A DNA stretch of 64,000 bases from Methylobacter sp. (GTDB taxonomy: Bacteria > Pseudomonadota > Gammaproteobacteria > Methylococcales > Methylomonadaceae), in the NCBI GenBank assembly GCA_030699385.1, contig JAUYMY010000081.1:27551-91550 (forward strand), in the 5' to 3' direction. A program made the translations under genes and the position numbers. Position 1 is the first letter of the stretch. Each line of letters begins with the position of its first letter. This document shows positions 11,932-21,092 of the stretch, piece after piece. The notes beneath the pieces are model-generated. The model was not told the DNA's origin. It was given only the letters and a program-made list of their open reading frames with translations, and made no database searches.

Positions 11932-12798
11932 ATGACTAAAAAAGATAAAAAAACGCTTCTTCTTATGTACATAATGTTTGGTATTGCTTTAGTTGGCGGG
12001 GGATTTGCTATATGGTTTTATAGGCACACATTTTGTGAACCTAATATTGATTGTCATGCGCTGGTAGATATAGCGAAATGGGGACAAACAGGGGATTTTT
12101 TCGGCGGAATCTTAAATCCTTTTTTTACTTTTTGTGGCTTATTTTTTGTCATCATAACTATCAATCAAAACCAAAAAGCATTGAGACAAAATGACATAGA
12201 ATTAAAGAAATCTAGCATGGCTCTACAATCTCAAATTACTACCGCTAAAAAACAGCAATTTGAAGCGTCATTTTTTCAGTTACTTTCCATGTTTAATGGA
12301 GTGGTAAAGGAGCATTTAGTCTTTAACGAAAAAATTCAAGGAACTGAATGTCCAAAGATGCTGTATGCGTATTTACTTGAAAAACTCCAATACAACGGAG
12401 GCGTATCCGACATTAAAGGCATTAATAGAGTGTATGCTGAATTCCATGAGATATGTCTTTATAGGCTAACTGGTTATATTGGCACTCTCTACAGCATCAT
12501 AAAATTTGTTGATGATTGCGACGAGCTATCTGATGAGAACAAAAAATTTTACACCAATTTGGTTCGTAGCCAACTCTCTAAATACGAATTGGGCCTGCTG
12601 CTTTACATCTGCCTACTTACATCTGATTACGGACAAGGTAAATTTTTACCGCTGGTTAAAAAATACGACCTTTTAAAATATTTAGATAAGGCTACATTAG
12701 CTGATCAAGCCCACTGGAAACTTCTGACGGATGCATTTGCTGATTCCGAAGCTAATGCTGTAGGTTGGGCTGAATGCAATGAAGCTCAACAGAAATAG
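11932..12798 (+). CDS. Putative AbiC-like membrane protein (phage abortive infection family)
   Basis: 288 residues, with two N-terminal membrane segments (about 8-30 and 57-77), the GQTGDFFGGILNP motif at 51-63 and a following coiled coil (about 78-112), the layout seen in proteins annotated as putative phage abortive infection (AbiC/putAbiC). The rest looks helical and cytoplasmic. Its base composition is clearly more AT-rich than glyA and ftfL on either side, suggesting transfer. No good ribosome site is seen. The final residues (VGWAECNEAQQK) come from a GTTGGGCT-type repeat, so the original C terminus was probably replaced. Family assignment rests on motif and topology; function in defence is inference. 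Confidence 0.7.
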   Translation: MTKKDKKTLLLMYIMFGIALVGGGFAIWFYRHTFCEPNIDCHALVDIAKWGQTGDFFGGILNPFFTFCGLFFVIITINQNQKALRQNDIELKKSSMALQSQITTAKKQQFEASFFQLLSMFNGVVKEHLVFNEKIQGTECPKMLYAYLLEKLQYNGGVSDIKGINRVYAEFHEICLYRLTGYIGTLYSIIKFVDDCDELSDENKKFYTNLVRSQLSKYELGLLLYICLLTSDYGQGKFLPLVKKYDLLKYLDKATLADQAHWKLLTDAFADSEANAVGWAECNEAQQK

Positions 12799-12836
12799 AC
12801 AAAAAACGTTGGGCTTCGCGCCTCAGTCCAAGCTAC
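12761..12836. repeat. GTTGGGCT palindromic repeat overlapping the AbiC-like gene end
   Basis: Left arm TAGGTTGGGCTGAATGCAAT plus GAAGCTCAAC (12761-12790) pairs with the right arm GTTGGGCTTCGCGCCTCAGT plus CCAAGCTA (12809-12836). This is a familiar type of intergenic hairpin repeat. It encodes the last 12 codons and the stop of the upstream gene and lies just before the antitoxin-like gene. Confidence 0.75.
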
Positions 12837-12853
12837 AAGCTGGGAACAATTTA

Positions 12854-13183
12854 ATGACACATTCTATTGAAGAAATAACGGCAAAAGTCAGCGCGCTTCC
12901 TGAGCCTATGCAGCAAGAAGTGTTCGATTTTGTTGAGTTTATGCAGGCTAAGGTTTCTCGCCAAAAATTGTCGTCAAGCCATGAAGCAGCCTTGTTAAGC
13001 GAACAAGCATTAGCTACCGACTGGAATCGATCTGAAGAGGATGAGGCATGGATGACTATCGATGATACTGAGTTAAAGCCAGCTAACAAACGTCGCACTC
13101 CTCCACAGCAATTTGCAGGACAAGTAAAGGAATTAGATGATGTAATGACCTTTATTCCAGCAGTTGATAAGGGACTGAATTAG
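12854..13183 (+). CDS. Antitoxin-like protein, DUF2281-type N terminus, no toxin partner
   Basis: 109 residues from ATG 12854; an upstream in-frame ATG at 12779 would lie inside the hairpin repeat and is disfavoured. The first 45 residues (IEEITAKVSALPEPMQQEVFDF..) match the helical LPEPxxxEVxDFxxF pattern of DUF2281/VapB-like antitoxins. The C-terminal part (RTPPQQFAGQVKELDDVM) looks like the toxin-binding tail of such antitoxins, perhaps joined from a second unit. No PIN or other toxin gene follows before ftfL, so it is either an orphan or a relic. Start and family moderately sure. Confidence 0.6.
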   Translation: MTHSIEEITAKVSALPEPMQQEVFDFVEFMQAKVSRQKLSSSHEAALLSEQALATDWNRSEEDEAWMTIDDTELKPANKRRTPPQQFAGQVKELDDVMTFIPAVDKGLN

Positions 13184-13255
13184 ATGAACACTTGCTCGTC
13201 CATAATTAGTCGTTAAACAAATACCAAAATTCAACCAACTTTTTAAAAATCAAAC

Positions 13256-14929
13256 ATGTCAGACATAGAAATCGCCCAACAAGCCAACATGAAACCGATT
13301 ATCGGTTTGGCGAAAGAACACTACGGCATCGACGCCGAACACTTAGACCCACACGGCCACTACAAAGCCAAATTGTCGCTGGAATACATTAATAGCCTAT
13401 CCGACAAACAAGACGGCAAGCTGATTCTAGTGACTGCGATCAGCCCGACCCCGGCCGGCGAAGGAAAAACCACCACCACAGTGGGCCTCGGCGATGCGAT
13501 GAACCGCATCGGCAAACTTACCATCATGTGCCTGCGCGAACCGTCATTAGGCCCGTGCTTCGGCATGAAAGGCGGCGCGGCGGGCGGCGGTTACTCGCAA
13601 GTGGTGCCGATGGAAGACATCAACCTGCATTTTACCGGCGATTTTCATGCCATCGGCGTCGCGCACAACCTGCTGTCGGCGTTGATCGACAACCATATCA
13701 ATCACGGCAACGAGCTGGACATCGACCCACGGCGCATACAATGGAAACGCGTGGTTGACATGAACGACCGCGCCCTGCGCAACATCGTGGTCGGCATGGG
13801 TGGCGCGGCCAACGGTTATTTGCGCGAAGACGGTTACGACATTGTGGTCGCATCCGAAGTCATGGCAATTTTATGTCTGGCGACCAGCCGGGCAGACCTT
13901 AAAGAACGGCTGGGGCGTATCGTCATCGGCTATAAAACCGATAGAATCACGCCGGTTTATGCCCGCGACCTGAACGCGCAAGGCTCGATGGCAGCACTGT
14001 TAAAAGATGCGATAAACCCTAATCTGGTGCAAACACTGGAAAACAATATCGCGATTATTCACGGCGGCCCCTTCGCCAATATCGCCCACGGCTGTAACAC
14101 CGTAACCGCCACCAAAACCGCGCTGAAACTGGCCGATTATGTGGTCACCGAAGCGGGTTTCGGCGCCGACTTGGGCGCGGAAAAATTTATTGACATCAAA
14201 TGCCGCATGGCGGGACTTAAACCCTCCGCCGTGGTGTTGGTGGCGACAGTCAGGGCGCTCAAATTCCACGGCGGCGTGGCCAAAGAAGCCTTAAACCAGG
14301 AAAATCTGGCGGCTCTGGAACAAGGCTTTGTCAATTTGGAACGGCATTACCACAACATTACTGAGCATTACGGCCTGCCGTGCGTGGTCTGCGTCAACCA
14401 TTTCACCCTCGATACCGAAGCCGAGATTGCCTTGATCGAACAAAAATGCGCCGCGTTGGGCGCGACGTGCATCGTTTCCAAACATTGGGCAAAAGGCGGT
14501 GCAGGTGCTGAAACATTGGCCCATGCGGTCAGCGGCATTGTTGACCAGCGCGAACCCACATTTAACTACGTCTACGATGAAAACCTGAGCCTTTGGGGGA
14601 AAATCGAAGCCATTGCGACCAAGCTATACGGCGCCGGCAGCGTCACAGCCAGCGCCAAAATCAAAGCGCAATTGGCGACATGGGATGCCGATTACGGCAC
14701 CTTTCCGATTTGCATGGCAAAAACTCAAATGTCGTTTTCGACCAACCCAAATGCCAGAGGCGCACCTTCCGGCCATGTTGTCGAAATCAGCGATGTTAAA
14801 TTGGCAAACGGCGCCGGCTTTATTGTCGCGATTGCCGGTGATATGATGACCATGCCGGGCTTACCTAAAGTGCCTGCTGCGGAAAGAATTGATATTGATA
14901 ATGACGGCAAAATCACCGGATTATTTTAA
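13256..14929 (+). CDS. ftfL: Formate--tetrahydrofolate ligase
   Basis: ATP-dependent synthesis of 10-formyl-tetrahydrofolate from formate, feeding the serine cycle through methenyl- and methylene-H4F. 557 residues, the normal length (also called fhs). The P-loop [11 protein letters not shown] is at 65-75 and the conserved [18 protein letters not shown] block at 95-112. It belongs functionally with mtdA, glycerate kinase and glyA upstream but is separated from glyA by the AbiC-like and antitoxin-like genes. The ribosome site before 13256 is weak. Confidence 0.97.
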   Translation: MSDIEIAQQANMKPIIGLAKEHYGIDAEHLDPHGHYKAKLSLEYINSLSDKQDGKLILVTAISPTPAGEGKTTTTVGLGDAMNRIGKLTIMCLREPSLGPCFGMKGGAAGGGYSQVVPMEDINLHFTGDFHAIGVAHNLLSALIDNHINHGNELDIDPRRIQWKRVVDMNDRALRNIVVGMGGAANGYLREDGYDIVVASEVMAILCLATSRADLKERLGRIVIGYKTDRITPVYARDLNAQGSMAALLKDAINPNLVQTLENNIAIIHGGPFANIAHGCNTVTATKTALKLADYVVTEAGFGADLGAEKFIDIKCRMAGLKPSAVVLVATVRALKFHGGVAKEALNQENLAALEQGFVNLERHYHNITEHYGLPCVVCVNHFTLDTEAEIALIEQKCAALGATCIVSKHWAKGGAGAETLAHAVSGIVDQREPTFNYVYDENLSLWGKIEAIATKLYGAGSVTASAKIKAQLATWDADYGTFPICMAKTQMSFSTNPNARGAPSGHVVEISDVKLANGAGFIVAIAGDMMTMPGLPKVPAAERIDIDNDGKITGLF

Positions 14930-14979
14930 CCATAATAGGGTTCAACTTATTAGCCCTTGCTTTTATCCAAGGTAACAAC

Positions 14980-15909
14980 ATGACAAAGCAAAAATTTCGA
15001 CTCGTGACTCGCAGTGATTTTGACGGCTTAATCTGCGCGGTTTTATTAAAAGAACTGGACTTGATTGACGACATTAAATTCGTCCATCCAAAAGATATGC
15101 AAGACGGCATTATCGAAATCAACGACCACGACATCACCACGAATTTGCCTTATGTCAAAGGCGTGCATCTGGCGTTCGACCATCATTTGAGCGAAACCAT
15201 TCGCAACGAAAAAGCCGAAAACCATATTATAGACCCGGACGCGCCTTCCGCCGCCCGCGTGGTTTATGATTATTACGGCGGTGCAACCCGCTTTCCGGCC
15301 GACTGGAACGAAATGATGGCGGCGGTCGATAAAGGCGATGCGGCACAATTCAACCGCGAAGAAATCTTGAATCCCGATGGCTGGGTACTGATGAATTTCC
15401 TGATGGATGCGCGTACCGGTTTGGGGCGGTTCCGCGACTTTACCGTGTCCAATTATCAGTTAATGATGAACCTGATTGATTACTGCAAAAATCATAGCAT
15501 TGATGACATCCTGCAACTACCCGACGTTCAGGAACGGGTCAAGCTGTTTAAGGAACACGAAGCGGCGGCCAAAGAACAAATCCAACGCTGCTCAACCGTA
15601 CACAAGAATCTGGTGGTCTTGGATTTACGCAAGGAAGAAACCATCTACGCAGTCAATCGCTTCATGATTTACGCCTTGTATCCCGACTGCAATATTTCCA
15701 TCCATGTGATGTGGGGCGTCAAGCAGCAAAATACCGTGTTCGCAATCGGCAAATCCATTTTAAACCGCAGTTCCAACACCAATGTCGGCGAACTCTGCCT
15801 AAGCTATAACGGCGGCGGACATCTGAACGCAGGCACCTGCCAAGTTGCCAACCAGGACAGCGAACTGCATTTAAAAGCGATTATTGCAAAAATCAACCAA
15901 GACGGTTGA
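14980..15909 (+). CDS. DHH-family phosphoesterase (exopolyphosphatase/NrnA-like)
   Basis: 309 residues with the metal-binding signatures of the DHH superfamily: DFDG at 13-16, DHH at 67-69 and a DHHA1-type GGGH at 278-281. Such enzymes cleave phosphodiester or phosphoanhydride bonds (nanoRNA, pAp, cyclic dinucleotides, polyphosphate), using two Mn ions. The exact substrate cannot be told. AAGG lies 7 bases before the ATG. It follows ftfL by 50 bp on the same strand and is probably in the same transcript, which hints at a housekeeping role linked to C1 metabolism, but this is only context. Confidence 0.8.
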   Translation: MTKQKFRLVTRSDFDGLICAVLLKELDLIDDIKFVHPKDMQDGIIEINDHDITTNLPYVKGVHLAFDHHLSETIRNEKAENHIIDPDAPSAARVVYDYYGGATRFPADWNEMMAAVDKGDAAQFNREEILNPDGWVLMNFLMDARTGLGRFRDFTVSNYQLMMNLIDYCKNHSIDDILQLPDVQERVKLFKEHEAAAKEQIQRCSTVHKNLVVLDLRKEETIYAVNRFMIYALYPDCNISIHVMWGVKQQNTVFAIGKSILNRSSNTNVGELCLSYNGGGHLNAGTCQVANQDSELHLKAIIAKINQDG

Positions 15910-16026
15910 TTGCTATCTGTAGTCATTTAGCGCTCTCGCCAAGGTGTATTCATATGCCTTGGCGTAGCGCTATCAACCAATGTTAAAGCGTAACTACTCA
16001 GCTCTATGCTAAATAATGATTAAATG

Positions 16027-16128
16027 GAACACGGATAGGACGGATTTACACAGATTTTTTAAAAATCTGTTGTGCTTTTAATCAGTTATTATCCTTTTCA
16101 TCAGTGCCATCCGCGTCCTAAAAATATA
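16027..16128. repeat. Dispersed ACACGGATGACACGGATTT palindromic repeat, copy 2
   Basis: Begins ACACGGATAGGACGGATTTA, has an inner hairpin ACAGATTTTTTAAAAATCTGT, and ends with AGTGCCATCCGCGTCCT. More diverged than the copies at 10455 and 35334. Confidence 0.65.
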
Positions 16129-16290
16129 GCATTCAATTTAGCTCAGGCACTCCCATTGAAATGATTGCCAAAGTAACCAGCTTATCAGCATCAGACATTA
16201 AACAGCTTCTACAAGAATCGATTAAGCAGTAATTTTTCGATAGATTATAGGGAACGCAACGCCCATTAATAAATAGCCGACAAACAAATT

Positions 16291-16329
16291 ACCACCACGA
16301 AAAATGAAACTTCGCCCTTTCGTGGTGAA
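16291..16329. repeat. CACGAAG/CTTCGTG-family repeat, copy 2
   Basis: ACCACCACGAAAAATGAAAC followed by TTCGCCCTTTCGTGGTG: outer arms CACCACGAAA and TTTCGTGGTG pair perfectly. Confidence 0.65.
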
Positions 16330-16398
16330 AAAATGTTTTCAATAACCCCTGTTAAATAAGCAATCCTTAAAAAACACCTTCATCTCAAGCAATCAACT

Positions 16399-17166
16399 AT
16401 GAAAGCGATTATTCTTGCCGGCGGATTAGGCTCACGGCTCAGTGAAGAAACGTCAATCCGGCCTAAACCGATGATTGAAATTGGCGGCAAGCCGATACTC
16501 TGGCATATTATGAAAACCTACTCAGCCCACGGTATCCATGACTTTGTCATTTGCTGCGGCTATAAAGGCTATGTCATTAAGGAATATTTCGCCAATTACT
16601 TTTTGCACATGTCCGATGTGACCTTCGACATGCGCCATAACAAGATGGAAGTGCATCAACAACATGCGGAACCCTGGCGCGTGACCTTGGTTGATACCGG
16701 CGACGATACCATGACCGGCGGGCGCATTAAGCGTGTTGCCGACTATGTAAAAGGCGAGGATTTTTGCTGCACTTACGGCGATGGCATCGGCGATGTCAAT
16801 ATCACCCAACTCATTGAATTTCATAAGCAACAAGGCAAATTAGCGACCTTAACCGCAACGCAGCCGCCGGGGCGCTTTGGCGCGCTTAACCTGAACGGGA
16901 ACAATGTCGTTAGCTTTCAGGAAAAACCCCAAGGCGATGGCGGTTGGGTTAACGGCGGTTTTTTTGTGCTCTCGCCCAAGGTGCTTGATTATATTGATAA
17001 TGACCACACCGTTTGGGAGCGCGAACCGATGGAACAATTGGCCAGAGACGGGCAAATGTCCGCTTATTTCCATGCCGGTTTTTGGCAGCCTATGGATACC
17101 TTGCGCGATAAAATTCACCTCGAAACATTATGGGCTGACGGCAAAGCGCCGTGGAATGTATGGTAA
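16399..17166 (+). CDS. rfbF: Glucose-1-phosphate cytidylyltransferase
   Basis: Makes CDP-glucose from glucose-1-phosphate and CTP, first committed step of CDP-3,6-dideoxyhexose synthesis in the cytoplasm. 255 residues, the normal RfbF length. The nucleotidyltransferase signature [13 protein letters not shown] lies at 6-18 with RPKPM at 22-26, followed by the CTP-specific MTGGRIKR region. Its stop overlaps the start of rfbG. First gene of the O-antigen cluster; pgm at 53623 could supply its substrate. Confidence 0.96.
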   Translation: MKAIILAGGLGSRLSEETSIRPKPMIEIGGKPILWHIMKTYSAHGIHDFVICCGYKGYVIKEYFANYFLHMSDVTFDMRHNKMEVHQQHAEPWRVTLVDTGDDTMTGGRIKRVADYVKGEDFCCTYGDGIGDVNITQLIEFHKQQGKLATLTATQPPGRFGALNLNGNNVVSFQEKPQGDGGWVNGGFFVLSPKVLDYIDNDHTVWEREPMEQLARDGQMSAYFHAGFWQPMDTLRDKIHLETLWADGKAPWNVW

Positions 17167-18293
17167 CGCCATCGTTCTGGGCCGATAAAACCGTCTTGCT
17201 AACCGGCCACACCGGTTTTAAAGGCAGCTGGCTGTCTTTATGGCTACAAACGCTGGGCGCCAACGTCATCGGCTACGCACTGGCCGCGCCCACCCATCCG
17301 AGTTTGTTTGCCGCCGCTCATGTCGCTGAAGGCATGGTCAGCATCGAATCGGACATCCGCGATTTTGCCGCGCTGGCAGCCGTATTTAAAAAATATCAAC
17401 CCGAAATCGTCATCCATATGGCCGCCCAGCCATTGGTGCGCTATTCCTACGCCAACCCGATAGAAACCTATTCCACCAACGTCATGGGCACGGTGCATCT
17501 GCTGGAAGCGGCAAGGCTAACCGGCAGCGTGCGCGCTATCGTCAATGTCACCAGCGACAAATGCTACGAGAACCGCGAATGGGCCTGGGGTTACCGCGAA
17601 AACGAAGCAATGGGCGGCTATGACCCTTACAGCAACAGCAAAGGTTGCGCTGAACTGGTGGCATCGGCTTACCGCAGTTCCTATTTTAATCCCGATAACT
17701 TCAACGACCACGGCGTGGCGCTGGCTTCAGCCCGGGCCGGTAACGTCATCGGCGGTGGCGATTGGGCGGAAGACCGGCTGATTCCCGACATCATGCGCGC
17801 CATCATACAAGGCACAGCGGTCACTATCCGTAACCCGCACGCCATTAGACCTTGGCAACACGTGCTGGAACCACTGTCCGGTTATTTGTTGTTAGCTCAA
17901 AAACTTTATCAACAAGGCGCAGTTTATGGCGAAGGCTGGAATTTCGGCCCGAACGATGAAGATGCCAAACCGGTAGCGTGGATAGTCGACCGTTTAACCC
18001 AAAGCTGGGGCGAAGGTGCCAGCTGGATACAGGATGACGGCGACCATCCCCATGAAGCGCATTATTTGAAACTCGATTGTTCAAAAGCCAAAATGCGTTT
18101 AAATTGGCGCCCGCGCTGGCCTCTTGATGAAACACTGGCACTGATTGTCGACTGGCACCGCGCCCACCAACGGGGTGAAAATATGCGTGATGTTTCGTTG
18201 GCTCAGATTCAGCGTTATGTGCTCGCCATGAACGGCGCCGAACAATCAGCAGTTAATTCATTGCTACCCGAACAGTCAAAATTGGAGATTTAA
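17160..18293 (+). CDS. rfbG: CDP-glucose 4,6-dehydratase
   Basis: Short-chain dehydrogenase-type enzyme that converts CDP-glucose to CDP-4-keto-6-deoxyglucose using bound NAD. With ATG 17160 it has 377 residues: GHTGFKG at 16-22, TSD at 131-133 and the YSNSK catalytic pair (Tyr157, Lys161). A GTG at 17151 is an alternative start. It overlaps rfbF by 7 bp (ATGGTAA), indicating translational coupling. The downstream gene is the antitoxin of a MazF-like module placed exactly where rfbH would be expected. Confidence 0.95.
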   Translation: MVTPSFWADKTVLLTGHTGFKGSWLSLWLQTLGANVIGYALAAPTHPSLFAAAHVAEGMVSIESDIRDFAALAAVFKKYQPEIVIHMAAQPLVRYSYANPIETYSTNVMGTVHLLEAARLTGSVRAIVNVTSDKCYENREWAWGYRENEAMGGYDPYSNSKGCAELVASAYRSSYFNPDNFNDHGVALASARAGNVIGGGDWAEDRLIPDIMRAIIQGTAVTIRNPHAIRPWQHVLEPLSGYLLLAQKLYQQGAVYGEGWNFGPNDEDAKPVAWIVDRLTQSWGEGASWIQDDGDHPHEAHYLKLDCSKAKMRLNWRPRWPLDETLALIVDWHRAHQRGENMRDVSLAQIQRYVLAMNGAEQSAVNSLLPEQSKLEI

Positions 18294-18294
18294 C

Positions 18295-18525
18295 ATGCAG
18301 GCAATTACTCGCATAGAAACAGTTGACGAGAGTGGGCATATACACCTGCAACTCGAAAAATTGGCCGGTGCCAAGGTGCGGATTACCATCGAAAATCTCG
18401 ATACCGGTCATGCTCAGACAGCGATACCCGCTGAAAGCCTGGCTTTAGCCAAAATGCAGGAACAAACCGGGTTCGCCACACATATTTTAGGAGCGGCAGC
18501 CGAGGACGTGTGGAATGACGTGTGA
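18295..18525 (+). CDS. Putative antitoxin paired with the MazF-like domain
   Basis: 76 residues, starting one base after the rfbG stop and overlapping the next ORF by 11 bp. The N-terminal half (about 1-42, [20 protein letters not shown]) looks like a small beta-rich DNA-binding fold and the C-terminal half is a helical tail ([20 protein letters not shown]), the usual plan of antitoxins cognate to PemK/MazF toxins. I do not recognise a named family. The role is inferred from size, position and overlap with a toxin-domain ORF. Confidence 0.6.
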   Translation: MQAITRIETVDESGHIHLQLEKLAGAKVRITIENLDTGHAQTAIPAESLALAKMQEQTGFATHILGAAAEDVWNDV

Positions 18526-20122
18526 AATTAAAGCGGGCAACATCTACAAAATACCGTTCCCCTTTACCGACCTTAGAGAAACCAAAGTACGTCCGGCCTT
18601 GGCCTTGACCGATAGCGACGCCCAAGGCGATGCACGCTTTCTTTTTATTACGGTTACGCCGCCAAGTGCGGCTGAACAAGCCATAACACTCGATGAGACT
18701 GATTTTTCCGGCACACCGTTACCGTTGCAAAGCCACATCCGTCTGGATAAATCCGTGCTTCTCCATAAATTATTGGTCATCAAACCGTGGGCACAACTCA
18801 CCGATGCGGCCATGGCGCGGGTATACCGCGCCGTCATAGCGGATGAAGTGACAGGATTCGACAGATTCGGCAATACAGCGCAAAGCTTCGTCGCCGGTCA
18901 AAGCGCCATCCCCCCTTCCGGCAAGGTCATCGGTGTAACAGAGCGGCAGCTGATGGTCGAAGCCTCGCTCGATGGCTGGTTGACCACCGGGCGTTTTAAT
19001 AAGGCCTTTGAACAGCGTTTTGCCGAATTTGTCGGCGTACCTTACGCCTTGACCACGACCTCAGGCTCGGCGGCCAACCTGCTGGCGTTGACCGCATTGA
19101 CCTCGCCCAAACTCGGCGAGCGTGCATTAAAGCCGGGCGATGAAGTCATTACCGTAGCCGCCGGGTTCCCTACCACCGTCAACCCCATTTTGCAGAACGG
19201 CATGGTGCCGGTGTTTGTCGATGTCGACATACCGACTTACAACATTGACCCACAAAAAATCGAAGCGGCGGTCAGCGAGCGCACCCGCGCCATCATGATT
19301 GCCCACACCCTGGGCAACCCATTCGATCTGGCTGCGGTAATAGCTATCGCGCAAAAATACAACTTGTGGGTCATTGAAGATTGCTGCGACGCGCTCGGCT
19401 CACTTTATAAAGGCCGGCATGTCGGCACTTTCGGCCACATCGCCACCTGCAGTTTTTATCCGGCGCACCATATCACCATGGGCGAAGGCGGCATGGTTTT
19501 CACCCAAGACCGCAAGCTGAAAAAAATCGTCGAATCTTTCCGCGATTGGGGCCGCGATTGCTACTGCGCGCCCGGCTGCGACGACACCTGCCGCAAACGT
19601 TTCGGCTGGCAGCTTGGCAGCCTGCCCCAAGGCTACGACCACAAATACACCTACTCGCATTTGGGCTACAACCTCAATATCAGCGACATGCAGGCCGCTT
19701 GCGCCTTGGCGCAAATGGATCGCTTGCCGGACTTTATCGCAGCGCGCAAACGCAACTTTGCCTTTCTTAAAGAACGGCTGAAGTCTTGCGAACAACAGCT
19801 GATTCTTCCCGAAGCCACAGCGGATAGCGACCCATCCTGGTTCGGTTTTCCCATTACGCTACGTGAATCCGCAGGCATCAAGCGGGTCGAGCTGCTGAAA
19901 TATCTGGATCAATATAAAATAGGCACACGCATGTTGTTTGCCGGAAACCTCACGCGCCAGCCTTATTTTGTCGGCAGGGATTACCGCATCAGCGGGGAAC
20001 TGACCCGCACCGATGACATCATGAACAACACGCTCTGGATTGGCGTTTACCCCGGCTTGAATGAGCCGATGCTGGATTATGTCTGCGAGCGGCTTGAAGC
20101 GTTTTTGGGCATTAATGTCTAA
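18515..20122 (+). CDS. rfbH: Fusion: MazF/PemK-like toxin domain + RfbH (CDP-4-keto-6-deoxyglucose 3-dehydrase)
   Basis: 535 residues in one open frame. Residues 1-118 form a MazF/PemK-like domain: [24 protein letters not shown] at about 8-31, with Arg26 and Thr46/Thr48 at the positions expected for the active site. Residues about 125-535 are RfbH, a PMP-dependent iron-sulfur enzyme that removes the 3-hydroxyl in 3,6-dideoxyhexose synthesis: [15 protein letters not shown] at 125-139, the His that replaces the usual PLP lysine (AHH, 317-319) and clustered cysteines 349, 351, 355, 359 typical of its cluster. RfbH is normally about 435 residues, so its first 30 or so residues are replaced by the toxin. 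A separate RfbH start is possible (ATG 18812 or GTG 18848, no clear ribosome site). Confidence 0.88.
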   Translation: MTCEIKAGNIYKIPFPFTDLRETKVRPALALTDSDAQGDARFLFITVTPPSAAEQAITLDETDFSGTPLPLQSHIRLDKSVLLHKLLVIKPWAQLTDAAMARVYRAVIADEVTGFDRFGNTAQSFVAGQSAIPPSGKVIGVTERQLMVEASLDGWLTTGRFNKAFEQRFAEFVGVPYALTTTSGSAANLLALTALTSPKLGERALKPGDEVITVAAGFPTTVNPILQNGMVPVFVDVDIPTYNIDPQKIEAAVSERTRAIMIAHTLGNPFDLAAVIAIAQKYNLWVIEDCCDALGSLYKGRHVGTFGHIATCSFYPAHHITMGEGGMVFTQDRKLKKIVESFRDWGRDCYCAPGCDDTCRKRFGWQLGSLPQGYDHKYTYSHLGYNLNISDMQAACALAQMDRLPDFIAARKRNFAFLKERLKSCEQQLILPEATADSDPSWFGFPITLRESAGIKRVELLKYLDQYKIGTRMLFAGNLTRQPYFVGRDYRISGELTRTDDIMNNTLWIGVYPGLNEPMLDYVCERLEAFLGINV

Positions 20123-20203
20123 TGAACTTAATTAAATCAGCAGAGTTAGACCTGCCCCGCGTTAAGCCAATAAGCACCATGATAAATAGGGAATTGATTA
20201 GCC

Positions 20204-20515
20204 ATGCGAATCACAACGCAACAAGCTGAGACCGTCAGGCTGTTTGCGCACCGGCACTTCGGCGAAGATGCCGTCGTGTGGCTGTTTGGTTCGCGGGCAA
20301 ACGATGCAAAAAAAGGGGGCGACTACGATTTCCTTGTCGAAACCTCGCTTGATCAACCTGACAGTATTATCGAGCATAAAATAACCATGATCGCAGAGCT
20401 TCAATCGACTGCATCTTTTGAGGATGAGAAAATCGACCTGATTGTGAAACGGCGAAATTCCAGCTTTGACATGCCGATTTACCGTGTCGCCAAGCAAGAA
20501 GGGATAAAACTATGA
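20204..20515 (+). CDS. MNT-domain nucleotidyltransferase (MntA-like antitoxin)
   Basis: 103 residues with the minimal nucleotidyltransferase signature: LFGSRAN followed by KGGDYDFLVE, i.e. GS-x10-D-x-D. In HEPN/MNT modules MntA AMPylates and silences the HEPN RNase. It overlaps the following HEPN-type gene by 4 bp (ATGA), as expected of a cognate pair. It sits between rfbH and the rfbJ-like gene. Module type is well supported by the two motifs and gene order; neutralising activity is inferred. Confidence 0.82.
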   Translation: MRITTQQAETVRLFAHRHFGEDAVVWLFGSRANDAKKGGDYDFLVETSLDQPDSIIEHKITMIAELQSTASFEDEKIDLIVKRRNSSFDMPIYRVAKQEGIKL

Positions 20516-21003
20516 CGCCTGAGCAGTTAATGCGGATTTATCTCGACGAATGCAGCCTGCACGTCAAGGTATTGGCAGAAGCATTAGAAGAAGCACAGCC
20601 ATGGCTGCCGCTGACTACCCAGACCGTGCAGCAAATCACCAAGGAGCAGCTGCGCATTCTGGATCAAATCGCATACCGTTTTAGCAAACTGCAGGACACC
20701 ATGGGGCAAAAAATATTGCCCACCCTTCTCGAACTGGCAGAAGAACCGATTGCGCCCGATGCAACTTTTGCAGAAAAACTGAACTGGCTGGAGCGAATGG
20801 GCGCATTACCGTCAGCAGAAGAATGGAAAAAACTTCGTGTTGCGCGCAATGCGATTGCGCATGAATACCCTGATGACAAAGAGCTACAATCAAGCGCTAT
20901 TAACCGTTTCTTTAATGGCGCCGTACAACTGAATGCGCTTTATGAATTTGTCAGCCAATATTTACTCGCTCACTTCCCCAACGTGAAAACCCCATTAAAA
21001 TGA
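20512..21003 (+). CDS. HEPN-domain protein (HepT-like toxin)
   Basis: 163 residues, all helical in appearance. The HEPN RNase motif R-x4-H is present as RNAIAHEYP near the C terminus (about residues 118-126), where HepT toxins carry RNxxxHxY. The preceding overlapping gene is an MntA-like nucleotidyltransferase, giving a HEPN/MNT toxin-antitoxin pair. The protein is slightly longer than compact HepT proteins (about 110-140 residues), with an extended N-terminal helical part. Followed by an 89-bp gap and the sugar reductase gene. Confidence 0.78.
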   Translation: MTPEQLMRIYLDECSLHVKVLAEALEEAQPWLPLTTQTVQQITKEQLRILDQIAYRFSKLQDTMGQKILPTLLELAEEPIAPDATFAEKLNWLERMGALPSAEEWKKLRVARNAIAHEYPDDKELQSSAINRFFNGAVQLNALYEFVSQYLLAHFPNVKTPLK

Positions 21004-21092
21004 ATGCAGATACTCAGTACCTGAAACGTGTCGCTGGAATAATTAGCCCTTTGTCAGCTAAGCCTTACCTTAGTTTGAACCGTTAACGTGCA

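Larger units (their letters stand above)
15910..16398. other. Intergenic region with two dispersed repeats
   Basis: 489 bp upstream of the O-antigen cluster. It contains an ACACGGAT-family repeat (16027-16128) and a CACGAAG-family repeat (16291-16329). Between them a 23-codon frame (16161-16232, MIAKVTSLSASDIKQLL..) is open but short and unsupported; it may be a gene remnant. No clear promoter for rfbF was identified. Confidence 0.5.

Noticed and set aside
16161..16232. 23-codon frame between two repeats (MIAKVTSLSASDIKQLL..)
   Set aside because: Too short to support; it may be a remnant of a gene but there is no family match by eye and no clear ribosome site.
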